In this document: one piece after another, positions 1-8,075 of the stretch
Layout of the letters: each line of letters opens with the position of its first letter
Numbering within the stretch: the stretch's first letter is position 1
From: Pseudomonas sp. 2FG
GTDB lineage: Bacteria > Pseudomonadota > Gammaproteobacteria > Pseudomonadales > Pseudomonadaceae
Direction: 5' to 3'
Length of the DNA: 64,000 nucleotides
NCBI RefSeq assembly: GCF_005502935.1
Contig: NZ_SCMP01000009.1
Span: 62,001 to 126,000 of the forward strand
Notes under the pieces: generated by a model
Database searches by the model: none
What the model was told of the DNA's origin: nothing
Seen by the model: only the letters and a program-made list of their open reading frames with translations
Position numbers and translations under genes: made by a program

Positions 1-153
1 GTTCCACAGGCCGGCAACCCCGTCTACCAGGCGGTGGCCTTTATCGTCGAATACGTAGCAGCCGTCACCGCGCACTATGCGGATGGGTTCGCGCTGCTTC
101 ATCTCGTTGGGGTGCAGCATGGGGTGCCAGAAACGGCTGGTTTGATCGCTCAC
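1..153 (-). CDS. Class III (omega) aminotransferase, N-terminal fragment cut by window edge
   Basis: Only the first 51 codons are inside the window. Reading from a GTG at 153 on the minus strand gives a protein that opens with a W-H-P-M-L-H-P-N motif and continues to a D-G-V-A-G-L-W-N stretch, typical of the N-terminus of PLP-dependent class III aminotransferases of the omega-amino acid:pyruvate type. A GAGGAG ribosome-binding site lies 7 bases upstream of the GTG, which decides the start. The catalytic lysine region is outside the window. It is divergent from the aldehyde dehydrogenase across a 316-base gap, so the two may share control. Transamination of an amine or omega-amino acid to an aldehyde would fit the neighbouring genes, but the substrate is inferred only. 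Confidence 0.75.
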   Translation of the reverse strand, partial: MSDQTSRFWHPMLHPNEMKQREPIRIVRGDGCYVFDDKGHRLVDGVAGLWN

Positions 154-469
154 GTTGGGTCTCCTCTAACGAACTGACAGCGTGGTGATATTAATGCCCG
201 GATGGCAATCCAATTCTTGCATCTGGCTGCCACGGATTTTGATCGTCGCTGCCATCCGCCCAGTGCTTGGCAGGCCGGTACAAGTCTCAGGCGTGCACAG
301 GCAAGCGGCTTCCCGCGTGTTGGCCATGAGTGAAATGCCGCGGGAAGCGCCCCCTGGGCTTTCTCCTTTGGCAGGCAGCAGCAAGAAACGCGGCAGCCAG
401 AATCAAGACGGCAAGGGCTCGATGGCGCAAAGTCAATCTCGAATATCCGTTTTACCCTGAGGATTCGAG
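154..469. promoter_or_regulatory. Divergent intergenic region between aminotransferase and aldehyde dehydrogenase
   Basis: This 316-base gap separates two divergent genes and must hold both promoters. The plus-strand gene has a GAGG ribosome-binding site a few bases before its ATG at 470. I looked for a sigma-54 type -24/-12 element and found only poor partial matches. The short open frames on both strands here have no recognisable product and I treat them as noise. Confidence 0.5.
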
Positions 470-1957
470 ATGAGTGTTTCCGTTGACCCGCGGGCTACCG
501 CCTTCATTCAGCGCCGCCACGGCTTGCTGATCAATGCAGAAGTCAGGCCTTCGCTATCCGGTGCAGAAATGCCGGTGTTCAATCCGGCCACTGGCGAAGA
601 GCTGGCGCGTGTTGCGGCCGCGACTGCTGCGGATGTTGACCTGGCTGTAGCGGCCGCGCGCCAAGCCTTCGAAGGTAGCTGGTCGCAACTGCGGCCGGCC
701 GACCGTGAACGCCTGCTGCTGAAGCTGGCCGATCTGTTGGAGGCCAATGGCGAAGAGCTGGCGCAGATCGAAACCCTCAACAATGGCAAGTCGATCCACC
801 TGTCGCGGGCCCTGGAAGTGGGGGCCTCGGCGGAGTTCACCCGGTACATGGCCGGCTGGGCGACGAAGATCGAAGGCAAGAGCCTGGATGTGTCCATCGC
901 CGCGGTGCCCGGCGCGAAATACCGAGCCTACACGGTGCCGGAGCCGGTAGGGGTGGTGGGTGCCATAGTGCCGTGGAACTTCCCGTTGCTGATGGCCATC
1001 TGGAAAATCGTACCGGCCTTGGCCTGTGGCTGCACCGTGGTGCTCAAGCCGGCCGATGAGACGCCACTGACGGCATTGCGCCTGGGGCAGCTCTGCCTGG
1101 AGGCCGGAATCCCGGCGGGCGTGGTGAACATAGTTACCGGCACGGGGGCTCAGGCCGGAGCTGCGCTCGCCGGCCACCCAGGGATAGATAAGGTGGCGTT
1201 CACCGGCTCGACGCAGATCGGCAAGGTGATCGGCCATGCCGCGGTGGACAACATGACCCGTTTCTCCCTCGAGCTGGGCGGCAAGTCGCCGGTAATAGTG
1301 CTTGACGACACCAGCCTGGACACCGCAGCCGCCGGCGCGGCGGGTGCCATCTTCTTCAACCAGGGACAGGTCTGCACGGCGGGCTCGCGCCTCTATGTGC
1401 ATCGCTCGGCCTTCGATAAGGTGCTCGAACGCCTCGGCACTATCGCCAGCTCCCTGAGCATTGGCCCCGGCCTGGACCCGCAGGCGCAAATCAATCCGCT
1501 GATTTCGGCCAAGCAGCAGAATCGGGTGCTGGGCATGATCGAGCGCGGTGTCGCCGAAGGCGCAAGCGTCATCTGCGGTGGCGAGCGCTATGGCGAGAGC
1601 GGCTTCTATGTGCGGCCGACGGTGCTGGCCAATGTTCGCCCGGACATGCAGGTGGTGCGGGAGGAAATCTTCGGTCCGGTCGTGGTGGCAACGCCTTTCG
1701 ACGACCTGGATGAGGTGGTGCATTTGGCCAATGACAGTGTTTACGGGCTGGGTGCCAGCATCTGGTCGAATGACCTGCGTCAGGTGATGAGCCTGATTCC
1801 GCGAATCAAGGCCGGCACCGTCTGGGTCAACACGCACAACATGCTCGACCCCTCGATGCCGTTCGGTGGTTACAAGCAGTCGGGCATCGGCCGCGAAATG
1901 GGCCATGCGGCGATCGAGGCGTACACCGAGAACAAGTCGGTCTGTATCGCCTACTGA
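470..1957 (+). CDS. NAD(P)-dependent aldehyde dehydrogenase, phenylacetaldehyde dehydrogenase-like
   Basis: This 495-residue protein has the full ALDH-superfamily layout. It has the PWNF cofactor motif at 168-171, Lys193 in the V-L-K-P motif, a G-S-T motif near 246-248, the general base Glu268 in L-E-L-G-G and the catalytic Cys302 in G-Q-V-C-T. It oxidises an aldehyde to the acid in the cytoplasm. The overall sequence and the FeaR-like regulator 2.5 kb downstream suggest phenylacetaldehyde dehydrogenase (FeaB/PadA type), acting on the product of aromatic amine oxidation. The exact substrate is an inference. The start is an ATG with GAGG upstream. A hairpin with a T-run follows the stop. Confidence 0.85.
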   Translation: MSVSVDPRATAFIQRRHGLLINAEVRPSLSGAEMPVFNPATGEELARVAAATAADVDLAVAAARQAFEGSWSQLRPADRERLLLKLADLLEANGEELAQIETLNNGKSIHLSRALEVGASAEFTRYMAGWATKIEGKSLDVSIAAVPGAKYRAYTVPEPVGVVGAIVPWNFPLLMAIWKIVPALACGCTVVLKPADETPLTALRLGQLCLEAGIPAGVVNIVTGTGAQAGAALAGHPGIDKVAFTGSTQIGKVIGHAAVDNMTRFSLELGGKSPVIVLDDTSLDTAAAGAAGAIFFNQGQVCTAGSRLYVHRSAFDKVLERLGTIASSLSIGPGLDPQAQINPLISAKQQNRVLGMIERGVAEGASVICGGERYGESGFYVRPTVLANVRPDMQVVREEIFGPVVVATPFDDLDEVVHLANDSVYGLGASIWSNDLRQVMSLIPRIKAGTVWVNTHNMLDPSMPFGGYKQSGIGREMGHAAIEAYTENKSVCIAY

Positions 1958-1981
1958 TGCCCCGACGCTATTGCTGCTCCT

Positions 1982-2013
1982 GCTGCCTTGCGGTCTGTTG
2001 GGGCAGCTTTTTT
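1982..2013 (+). terminator. Rho-independent terminator after aldehyde dehydrogenase
   Basis: GCTGCC (1982-1987) pairs with GGCAGC (2002-2007), immediately followed by six Ts (2008-2013). It sits 25 bases after the dehydrogenase stop. The loop is long (14 bases), so strength is uncertain. Confidence 0.55.
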
Positions 2014-2164
2014 ACCACGGCAGTGTCTGGTTTGAACGCTGTGACAATCTTGCTGGAACGCTCTAATAACGTAGTACTGCCCGAACCTGTCGCCGATGGG
2101 GCGGGCCCTTGAAATGCCAAAAAGCTACAACAAACGCCAACGCATGCTTTCGAGGTCAATAACC

Positions 2165-3664
2165 ATGTCTTTCAACGATAAACTCACGCAGCATCTGAAC
2201 CGCGGAACGGTCGGGTTTCCCACTGCACTCGCGAGCACCATTGGCCTGATCATGGCCAGCCCGGTCATCCTCACGGCGACTATGGGTTTCGGTATTGGTG
2301 GGAGCGCCTTTGCCGCCGCAATGCTGATCGCCCTCATCATGATGCTGGCGCAATCGACCACCTTCGCCGAGGCCGCGTCGATCCTCCCGACCAGCGGCTC
2401 GGTGTACGACTACATCTCCTGCGGCATGGGCCGCTTCTTCGCCATCACCGGAACCATCTCGGCCTACCTCATCGTGCATGTGTTCGCCGGTACCGCCGAA
2501 ACCATCCTCTCCGGGGTCATGGCGCTGGTGAACTTCGAACACCTCAACACCCTGGCCGAGTCGGCCGGTGGTGCATGGCTGCTGGGCGTCGGTTTCGTGA
2601 TCGTCTTTGGCATCCTCAACGCCTTCGGTATCACGGCGTTCAGCAAGGCCGAGGTGATCCTCACCTTTGGCATGTGGACCACGCTGATGGTCTTCGGCCT
2701 GGCCGGCCTGTTCGCCGCACCGAATGTCGAGTTGGAGGGCTGGTTCGGCGCCTCCATGGTCGGCACCGACCTGACCACCATCCTCTCGCTGGTGGGCATG
2801 GCCATGTTCATGTTCGTCGGTTGCGAGTTCGTCACCCCGCTGGCGCCCGACGTGCGCCGTTCCGCCTGGACTCTGCCGCGGGCCATGGCCCTGGGCCTGC
2901 TGGGCGTGGCTTCCTGCATGTTTATCTACGGCGCGGCGATGAAGCGCCAGGTGGAGAACGTACTCCTCGACGAGGCTACCGGCGTGCACCTGCTGGATAC
3001 GCCGATGGCGATCCCGCAGTTCGCCGAGCAGGTGATGGGGCCGTTTGGCCGTATCTGGCTGGGCATCGGCTTTCTCTTCGCCGGCGCTGCCACCATCAAC
3101 ACCCTGATGGCCGGCCTGCCGCGCATCATGTACGGCATGGCCGTGGATGGCGCGCTGCCGAAGGCCTTCACCTATCTGCACCCACGCTTCAAGACTCCGC
3201 TGTTGTGCATTGCCGTGGCGGTACTGATTCCCTGCCTGCACGCCTGGTGGCTGGGTGGCAATACCGACAATATCTTCAACCTGGTGCTGGCCGCGGTCTG
3301 CGCCTGGAGCACGGCCTACCTGCTGGTGACTATCTCGGTGGTGATGCTGCGTATTCGCCGTCCCGACCTGCCGCGCGCCTACCGCTCGCCCTGGTTCCCG
3401 CTGCCACAGATAGTCTCCAGCGTCGGCATCCTCCTCGGCATGTGGTACATCACCCCGCCGGGCATGAACCCGAGCGACATCTACATTCCCTTCGGCGTGA
3501 TGATCGGCCTGACCGCCACCTACGCGCTGTTCTGGACGCTCTTCGTGCAGAAGGTCAATCCCTTCCGTCCGGTGCCGGTCGAGGAGGTATTGGAGAAGGA
3601 GTTCAATAACGAACCTGGAGTCCATCTCGATGAGCAGTACAACCATGTTTCGAAGCCTGTCTGA
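2165..3664 (+). CDS. APC-superfamily amino acid/amine permease
   Basis: A 499-residue, strongly hydrophobic protein with about 12 predicted membrane segments. It opens with the small-residue helix pattern of the APC superfamily (G-L-I-M-A-S-P-V around residue 28-35). It is an inner-membrane transporter that probably imports an amine or amino acid. I chose the ATG at 2165 because a GAGGT ribosome-binding site lies about 10 bases upstream, whereas the open frame extends back to 2096 without a good site. It overlaps the next gene by 35 bases, which suggests translational coupling. Its place between an aldehyde dehydrogenase and a FeaR-like regulator suggests uptake of an aromatic amine. The substrate is not provable from sequence. 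Confidence 0.85.
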   Translation: MSFNDKLTQHLNRGTVGFPTALASTIGLIMASPVILTATMGFGIGGSAFAAAMLIALIMMLAQSTTFAEAASILPTSGSVYDYISCGMGRFFAITGTISAYLIVHVFAGTAETILSGVMALVNFEHLNTLAESAGGAWLLGVGFVIVFGILNAFGITAFSKAEVILTFGMWTTLMVFGLAGLFAAPNVELEGWFGASMVGTDLTTILSLVGMAMFMFVGCEFVTPLAPDVRRSAWTLPRAMALGLLGVASCMFIYGAAMKRQVENVLLDEATGVHLLDTPMAIPQFAEQVMGPFGRIWLGIGFLFAGAATINTLMAGLPRIMYGMAVDGALPKAFTYLHPRFKTPLLCIAVAVLIPCLHAWWLGGNTDNIFNLVLAAVCAWSTAYLLVTISVVMLRIRRPDLPRAYRSPWFPLPQIVSSVGILLGMWYITPPGMNPSDIYIPFGVMIGLTATYALFWTLFVQKVNPFRPVPVEEVLEKEFNNEPGVHLDEQYNHVSKPV

Positions 3665-4229
3665 GTTCTTTAGCCGGCAACGGCCACCCTCCGGCTATCG
3701 GCCGGGGGTGACCCTGGGGCACCTGCGGCGCGATCTGGCGCCGCTGGTTTTCGAGCCGCTGGAGGGGGGGCGGGCGCATGTCTCAACGCCCGACGGTGGG
3801 CTGGGTTTCGATGTGCGCGAACTGCCCCAGTCGCAGTTCCTCATGCACATCGTTGCCACCGAGTTCAGCTTCCATGCGCCCGGGCTTTCGCCGGGCGCAG
3901 CGAAGATCGACTTGCGGCATACCGGTACGATCCGCAGGCAGGGCATTGCTTGCAGGCTGCGATCAGGGGAGGGCGTCGAATTGGCGTCCTTGATCGGGCG
4001 CCTGCAAGGCGATGCCGAGCTCCTGACGGCCTTGATGCCGCTGGACTTCCGTCGTTTGCAGTTGGAGCGTGGCGAGGCCGGCTGGACCGTTCGGCTCGAG
4101 CATATCGGTGCCAGCGAAGTGGTTAACCGTATGCCGAGCTTTCGCCGCTACATTCGCCTCACGGCCGAGCAGCGTGCCCACTTGCTGAAGGCTTTCAGCG
4201 AACTGCGCGCCATCTTGTCCCGCTACTAA
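3630..4229 (+). CDS. DUF3156 family protein
   Basis: A 199-residue soluble protein beginning inside the end of the permease gene, with GGAG about 10 bases before its ATG. It resembles the DUF3156 family, which has no established function. It has no signal peptide, membrane segment or catalytic motif that I recognise. The 35-base overlap with the permease gene argues for co-translation and a shared role in the amine catabolic locus. A strong terminator hairpin starts inside its stop codon, closing the transcription unit before the regulator gene. Confidence 0.7.
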   Translation: MSSTTMFRSLSEFFSRQRPPSGYRPGVTLGHLRRDLAPLVFEPLEGGRAHVSTPDGGLGFDVRELPQSQFLMHIVATEFSFHAPGLSPGAAKIDLRHTGTIRRQGIACRLRSGEGVELASLIGRLQGDAELLTALMPLDFRRLQLERGEAGWTVRLEHIGASEVVNRMPSFRRYIRLTAEQRAHLLKAFSELRAILSRY

Positions 4230-4254
4230 GCCTCAGGGCTTAGTAGCTTTTCTT
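4222..4254 (+). terminator. Strong rho-independent terminator overlapping the DUF3156 stop codon
   Basis: A perfect 11-bp stem, GCTACTAAGCC (4222-4232) with GGCTTAGTAGC (4237-4247), has a TCAG loop and is followed by TTTTCTT. The stop codon TAA (4227-4229) lies within the left arm. Confidence 0.88.
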
Positions 4255-4417
4255 CATTCCTCTCAGCCCTCCAAGAACGACTGGTGCTGGCACTGCGCGT
4301 GCTTAAGCCATAACGGTCTATCTATGCCCACGGCTGCCTTGCCGAACAAATAGATAACATGTTAATAATGTCGGCATAAAAACAAAGTCGGTATTAGCCG
4401 GCTTCTGGAGGTGCTCT

Positions 4418-5368
4418 GTGATTAGCCAAGCTTGTGCTTCGCGTGATTTCGACTCCTGGGTCCGCTCGATACAGAGTATCTGCGGCCGCTTCGATTCCCG
4501 TCCCGCGCTCAATAGATCGCTCTTTATCGGTGAGGTTGCGCGTCAGGATCTCGCCGGTCTAGAGGTCGCGCAGATCCGCACCAACGCCGGGCTGATTTCG
4601 CGCCAGGGCACCAGTGCCGACCATGATGACGATCGCCATTGCTTCCTCATCCTGCAGCGCAGCGGCCATGCACAGTTGCGCCAGTCAGGCCAGACGATCG
4701 AGCTTTCGCCAGGCGATATGGCCTTGATGGACTCGGCAGGGGCTTGCGAGATAGTCCCGCATGGCTTGATCGAGCACTCATCGTTCCATTTGTCTCGGGC
4801 AGAGGTCTATCGGCATTTGCCCGCCAATCAGCTTAAGTTCGGCAAGCTCTCACAGGACTGTGCCAGTGGCCGCTTGATGCGTATTTTGGTCGAGCAGATC
4901 TGTGCAGGGGAGCTCGATAGCTGTGCGGCCAAGCACGAAGGTGAGGCCTTGCAGGAGGCTCTTATCGCGCTGCTGGGGCCAACCCTCAAGCAGGCTGAAA
5001 GCAAGACGCTGGATGCTTATGACAGCCATCACGGAGCGAGCTTGCGCAGCTACGCACAGAGGCTGATCAACCAGTCACTGAACGAACCCACGCTCAATCC
5101 TGTATCCCTGGCCAACCAGTTGAACATCTCGGTACGCCAGTTATACCGGCTGTTCGAGGAGCAGGGGGATAGTGTCTGCCGCTTCATCCAGCGCTCCAGG
5201 CTCAATCGCAGCGCCGCCGACCTGAGCAACCCGCGGCTGCGCAATGAGTCGATCACCGATATCGCCTTCAAATGGGGCTTCACCGACTCGGCGCATTTCA
5301 GCCGCACATTTAAGAAGCATTTTGAGCAGTCCCCCAGGGACTACCGGGCCAGTTCACTCAGCGCGTAA
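4418..5368 (+). CDS. feaR: AraC-family transcriptional regulator, FeaR-like
   Basis: A 316-residue regulator with an N-terminal cupin-like sensing half and a C-terminal double helix-turn-helix from about residue 215 to 312 (motifs L-A-N-Q-L-N-I-S-V-R-Q-L-Y and I-T-D-I-A-F-K-W-G-F-T-D). The second helix-turn-helix ends with the typical S-P-R-D-Y-R. The GTG start at 4418 is supported by GGAGGT eight bases upstream. FeaR proteins activate tyramine/phenylethylamine oxidation genes in response to the aldehyde, which fits the aldehyde dehydrogenase and permease upstream. It has its own promoter, since a strong terminator separates it from the preceding gene. Confidence 0.75.
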   Translation: MISQACASRDFDSWVRSIQSICGRFDSRPALNRSLFIGEVARQDLAGLEVAQIRTNAGLISRQGTSADHDDDRHCFLILQRSGHAQLRQSGQTIELSPGDMALMDSAGACEIVPHGLIEHSSFHLSRAEVYRHLPANQLKFGKLSQDCASGRLMRILVEQICAGELDSCAAKHEGEALQEALIALLGPTLKQAESKTLDAYDSHHGASLRSYAQRLINQSLNEPTLNPVSLANQLNISVRQLYRLFEEQGDSVCRFIQRSRLNRSAADLSNPRLRNESITDIAFKWGFTDSAHFSRTFKKHFEQSPRDYRASSLSA

Positions 5369-5539
5369 CTGTATTCACGGTTCTATCCGCGGGGGAGGAT
5401 TATCCGACTCGTCGTTTAACATAATATACATTATGCGAAGCTATAGAGGCTGACAGGTGGGGACTGCGCGACAGGAGCGGCACCTGCGTTGGGAACGATA
5501 CTGGAAGCCGACTGCTGGCCATTGGTGGCATGCTCCCCA

Positions 5540-6064
5540 TCAGTCCTGGGCTATCAGAATCTCAATGATGGGTTTCAGTGATTCATATCGGAGACTTGGC
5601 TTTGAGTTGATGGAGGCGGCAGGCTTAGCGCTCGACCTCAGAATATTTTTGTTTTTTGCGATTCTATATTCCGTTATCTCTTCATCGACCAGACTCTCGG
5701 CGTAGCAGTAGGTGCATTCTTTAGTGGCAGGTGGGCTGACGAGATAACAATCATTGCAGCGTCGTCCCCGCCCACCATGCTGCTCGTAGGCCATCTGCTC
5801 TGAAGCCCTTATGGCATAGACACGCTCACCATAGCTTGCCGCCTGGATTTTCCTCTCTGCTTCTGCTTGGCGCCTGGCTGCCTCGGCCGCCCTCTGATCT
5901 CTCTCAAGCTGCTCTTGCCTTGCCTCCAGTATCTCTGCCTCTTTCTGGCGCTGACTCTGAAAGATGCACGAGGCAGTTGGCCCTGCGGCGCACAGCAAAT
6001 CCTCCCGCTGGGCTTGGGCATATTGGATTACGCCGAGGGCAAGCAAGTGATCTAGGTATTGCAC
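5540..6064 (-). CDS. Hypothetical coiled-coil/zinc-ribbon protein, probably the detached C-terminal part of the CoiA-like gene
   Basis: This frame gives 174 residues from a GTG at 6064. It has a long charged coiled-coil stretch (rich in E, R, A, Q) and then a zinc-ribbon-like C-x2-C...C-x2-C motif (RRCNDC and ECTYC). The same frame stays open upstream as far as the end of the CoiA-like gene at 6147 with protein-like sequence, and no ribosome-binding site precedes the GTG. I therefore suspect it is the C-terminal part of one longer protein split by a one-base frameshift near 6147. If translated on its own, its function is unknown. Confidence 0.5.
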   Translation of the reverse strand: MQYLDHLLALGVIQYAQAQREDLLCAAGPTASCIFQSQRQKEAEILEARQEQLERDQRAAEAARRQAEAERKIQAASYGERVYAIRASEQMAYEQHGGRGRRCNDCYLVSPPATKECTYCYAESLVDEEITEYRIAKNKNILRSSAKPAASINSKPSLRYESLKPIIEILIAQD

Positions 6065-6146
6065 GACTGGTAAATACGGTGTGGGAACAGTCTTATTTTC
6101 CTGCTCACTGAAAAGGTAAGAACCGTATTCTCCGTAGCTTTTGCCC

Positions 6147-7010
6147 CTATCCCTGCCCTGCTGCTTGTGGCTTTGTTTTAGAAAGTTGAGGGTTTGAACG
6201 AATGGCCGCCTCTGCCTTTAAACGATTGGCTGCGCGTTTGTCTTCTTCAACCTTCAACCGAATAGCTTCGGCCAAGTGCTCTTCATAGGCCTCAAGCTCC
6301 TCGCGCAGTTGACTCATCATTTTCGAACGTTTCTGTTCGATCTTTTGCGAAAAGACCCAATGCCGGTTGAGCAGATCGAAACAAACGACATCATCGAAAG
6401 CTGCACGATCCTGCAGCATTTCTGGCTCAAGTTGACTCAGGTCAATCTCGATAACCGATACTCCGTGGTTTCGGATCTTGGTCTTCTTTTCGTCATCGAC
6501 GGCGTGTGTCACCCGGATCTCGATAAATAGCTGGTGATCACCGACTTCGAAGATCACGTCAGGTTTGAAGCTGCCTTGCGCCTGCGACACCTCCGGGTAA
6601 GCCCGATCAGCAGTAATCACCTTGGAGGGCAAATAGACATTTTTTTGCAGATGCCTGTTGTCGCTGGTCGCCAGCTGGAGCAGTTCACTGTACTCAGGCA
6701 GCCCCAGTGTTAGGCGCCTAAGCAGGACATCCTTGGCCGCCATGTGAATTGCTGTCTCGTAGCCGCTGGCGCACTCCGCCCCGGAGCTATGACGGAAATG
6801 CGGTATTCGCTTCCGAACATTGTTTACAGCTATGAGTGATTCGCTACAGGCTGGGCATACGCACCCGCAAGCCTTGCCGTTAAGTACTTCAAGAACATGA
6901 AGCAGCGCCCCGTCTTTCAATCCAAACGGGATTTTGTGCTTGAGTTGTGGCGCGTTGCGCCTGGTTGGACCAAAACGATCTTCCATGGTAATGGCTTCGA
7001 TCAGCTTCAC
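6147..7010 (-). CDS. CoiA-like nuclease-domain protein with N-terminal zinc finger (probably truncated)
   Basis: A 287-residue protein. The N-terminal part has Cys52-x2-Cys55 followed by H71-x2-H74 and Cys80, a zinc-binding pattern as in CoiA-type competence proteins. A middle PD-(D/E)xK-like nuclease core follows, with Asp151 in K-P-D-V and Glu164 in F-I-E-I-R (Arg replaces the usual Lys). The end is a charged helical tail. CoiA-like proteins act on DNA during recombination or uptake. The role here is inferred from the fold pattern only. The tail runs into a stop near a G-rich run and continues in another frame, so the gene may be broken. Confidence 0.6.
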   Translation of the reverse strand: MKLIEAITMEDRFGPTRRNAPQLKHKIPFGLKDGALLHVLEVLNGKACGCVCPACSESLIAVNNVRKRIPHFRHSSGAECASGYETAIHMAAKDVLLRRLTLGLPEYSELLQLATSDNRHLQKNVYLPSKVITADRAYPEVSQAQGSFKPDVIFEVGDHQLFIEIRVTHAVDDEKKTKIRNHGVSVIEIDLSQLEPEMLQDRAAFDDVVCFDLLNRHWVFSQKIEQKRSKMMSQLREELEAYEEHLAEAIRLKVEEDKRAANRLKAEAAIRSNPQLSKTKPQAAGQG

Positions 7011-7115
7011 AGAGCATCCACGTTATCAGGATTTTTTATGCTCCACGCGAACACGGCAAGGCCCAGCTTCGCGTAATCGTTATACTCCCGCCCACATTCA
7101 ATCACGGAGAGTTCC

Positions 7116-7625
7116 ATGAGCATTTCCCTGTACGCCGCATCCATTCCAGTTTTCAAGCAGATGCTGAACAGCTTGAGCGACATTTTGCTTAAGGCCGAAG
7201 CTCACGCTACGGCAAAGAGCATCGAGCCCAATGCGCTGCTGCAAGCCCGCCTGTTCCCCGACATGTTCCCGTTGACCCGCCAAGTGCAGATCGCCGCTGA
7301 TTTCGCCCGTGGTGTATCGGCGCGTCTGGCGGGTGTAGAGGTGCCCAAGTATGAAGACAACGAGCAGACTTTCGCCGATCTGCAAGCCCTGCTGAGCAAG
7401 ACCCTGGCGTTTGTCGACGGCTTCGCCCCTGCCCAGATCGATGGCAACGAAGCGCGTGAGATCGTTACCCGTCCGGGTACGCCGAAGGAGAAGAAATTCA
7501 CTGGCCAAGCCTACTTGCTGAGCTATGGTCTGCCGCAGTTCTTCTTCCACGTCAGCACCAGCTACGCCATCCTGCGTCACAACGGTGTTGAAGTGGGTAA
7601 GCGCGACTATATGGGCGCCTACTGA
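7116..7625 (+). CDS. DUF1993 family protein
   Basis: A 169-residue soluble protein matching the DUF1993 pattern, with an N-terminal helix around F-K-Q-M-L and a C-terminal G-L-P-Q-F-F-F-H-V motif. The fold family is related to DinB-like four-helix bundles, but no activity is established. It has no signal peptide. GGAG lies upstream of the ATG at 7116. It is a monocistronic housekeeping-like chromosomal gene, divergent from the CoiA-like gene. Confidence 0.8.
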   Translation: MSISLYAASIPVFKQMLNSLSDILLKAEAHATAKSIEPNALLQARLFPDMFPLTRQVQIAADFARGVSARLAGVEVPKYEDNEQTFADLQALLSKTLAFVDGFAPAQIDGNEAREIVTRPGTPKEKKFTGQAYLLSYGLPQFFFHVSTSYAILRHNGVEVGKRDYMGAY

Positions 7626-7798
7626 CAAGGGTTGCGGTGATGGAGCGCGGGACACCAATCCGCAGCCTCCCTCCTCCCCATCAGCTCGCCGACCTCTCCT
7701 GCTGGGGAGGTCCTCGCAATACCCCGCACTTATCCTCCCAGCCAACTCCGGCTTACCGCCGCATCATTCATGCCCTGCTGTTGGGCTCAGCCTGAGCC

Positions 7799-8075
7799 TT
7801 ACATCTCCAGGTTGGTCTCCGGGCAACGCCCGCGCACTCTAAACTCCCACGCCGCGACAGCGACGATCACCAGCGTCGCACCGGCGTTCAGCAGCACTGG
7901 CGACAGCCAAGCCGCAACAGCATCAGCGCCAGCCGCACCGGGAGTTTTTCCGGGTCCAGCCAGTTGGCCCCCAGGTGGTGAAGATCCACACCCACCAGAC
8001 GGCCAGCATCAGCAGCAGGGTTTGCAGGGCGCCGATCAGCGAAAAGTGTTCGATCCGTGAGTGGGAAAGCCGCGT
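7799..8075 (-). pseudogene. Remnant of an LtrA-family (low temperature requirement A) membrane protein gene
   Basis: Read on the minus strand, this stretch gives one piece of a membrane protein in three frames. The first piece is G-A-L-Q-T-L-L-L-M-L-A-V-W-W-V-W. Next, in another frame, comes N-W-L-D-P-E-K-L-P-V-R-L. A hydrophobic C-terminal helix then ends at a TAA (7799-7801). These resemble separate parts of the LtrA family, whose proteins are around 380 residues, so most of the middle and the N-terminus are missing. Its upstream end runs directly into the 3' end of pqqF near 8075, as if a deletion fused the two genes. It cannot encode a working protein. Confidence 0.6.

Noticed and set aside
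154..469. Sigma-54 promoter for the aldehyde dehydrogenase
   Set aside because: TTGGCAGG near 267 lacks a proper -12 GC element at the right spacing.
554..1906. 450-codon open frame on the minus strand across the aldehyde dehydrogenase gene
   Set aside because: It mirrors a clearly conserved ALDH gene, has His/Arg-rich low-complexity composition typical of high-GC antisense frames and no start signal.
2156..3646. 496-codon minus-strand frame across the permease gene
   Set aside because: Composition is dominated by H, R, G and D with no domain; it is the antisense reading of a membrane protein gene.
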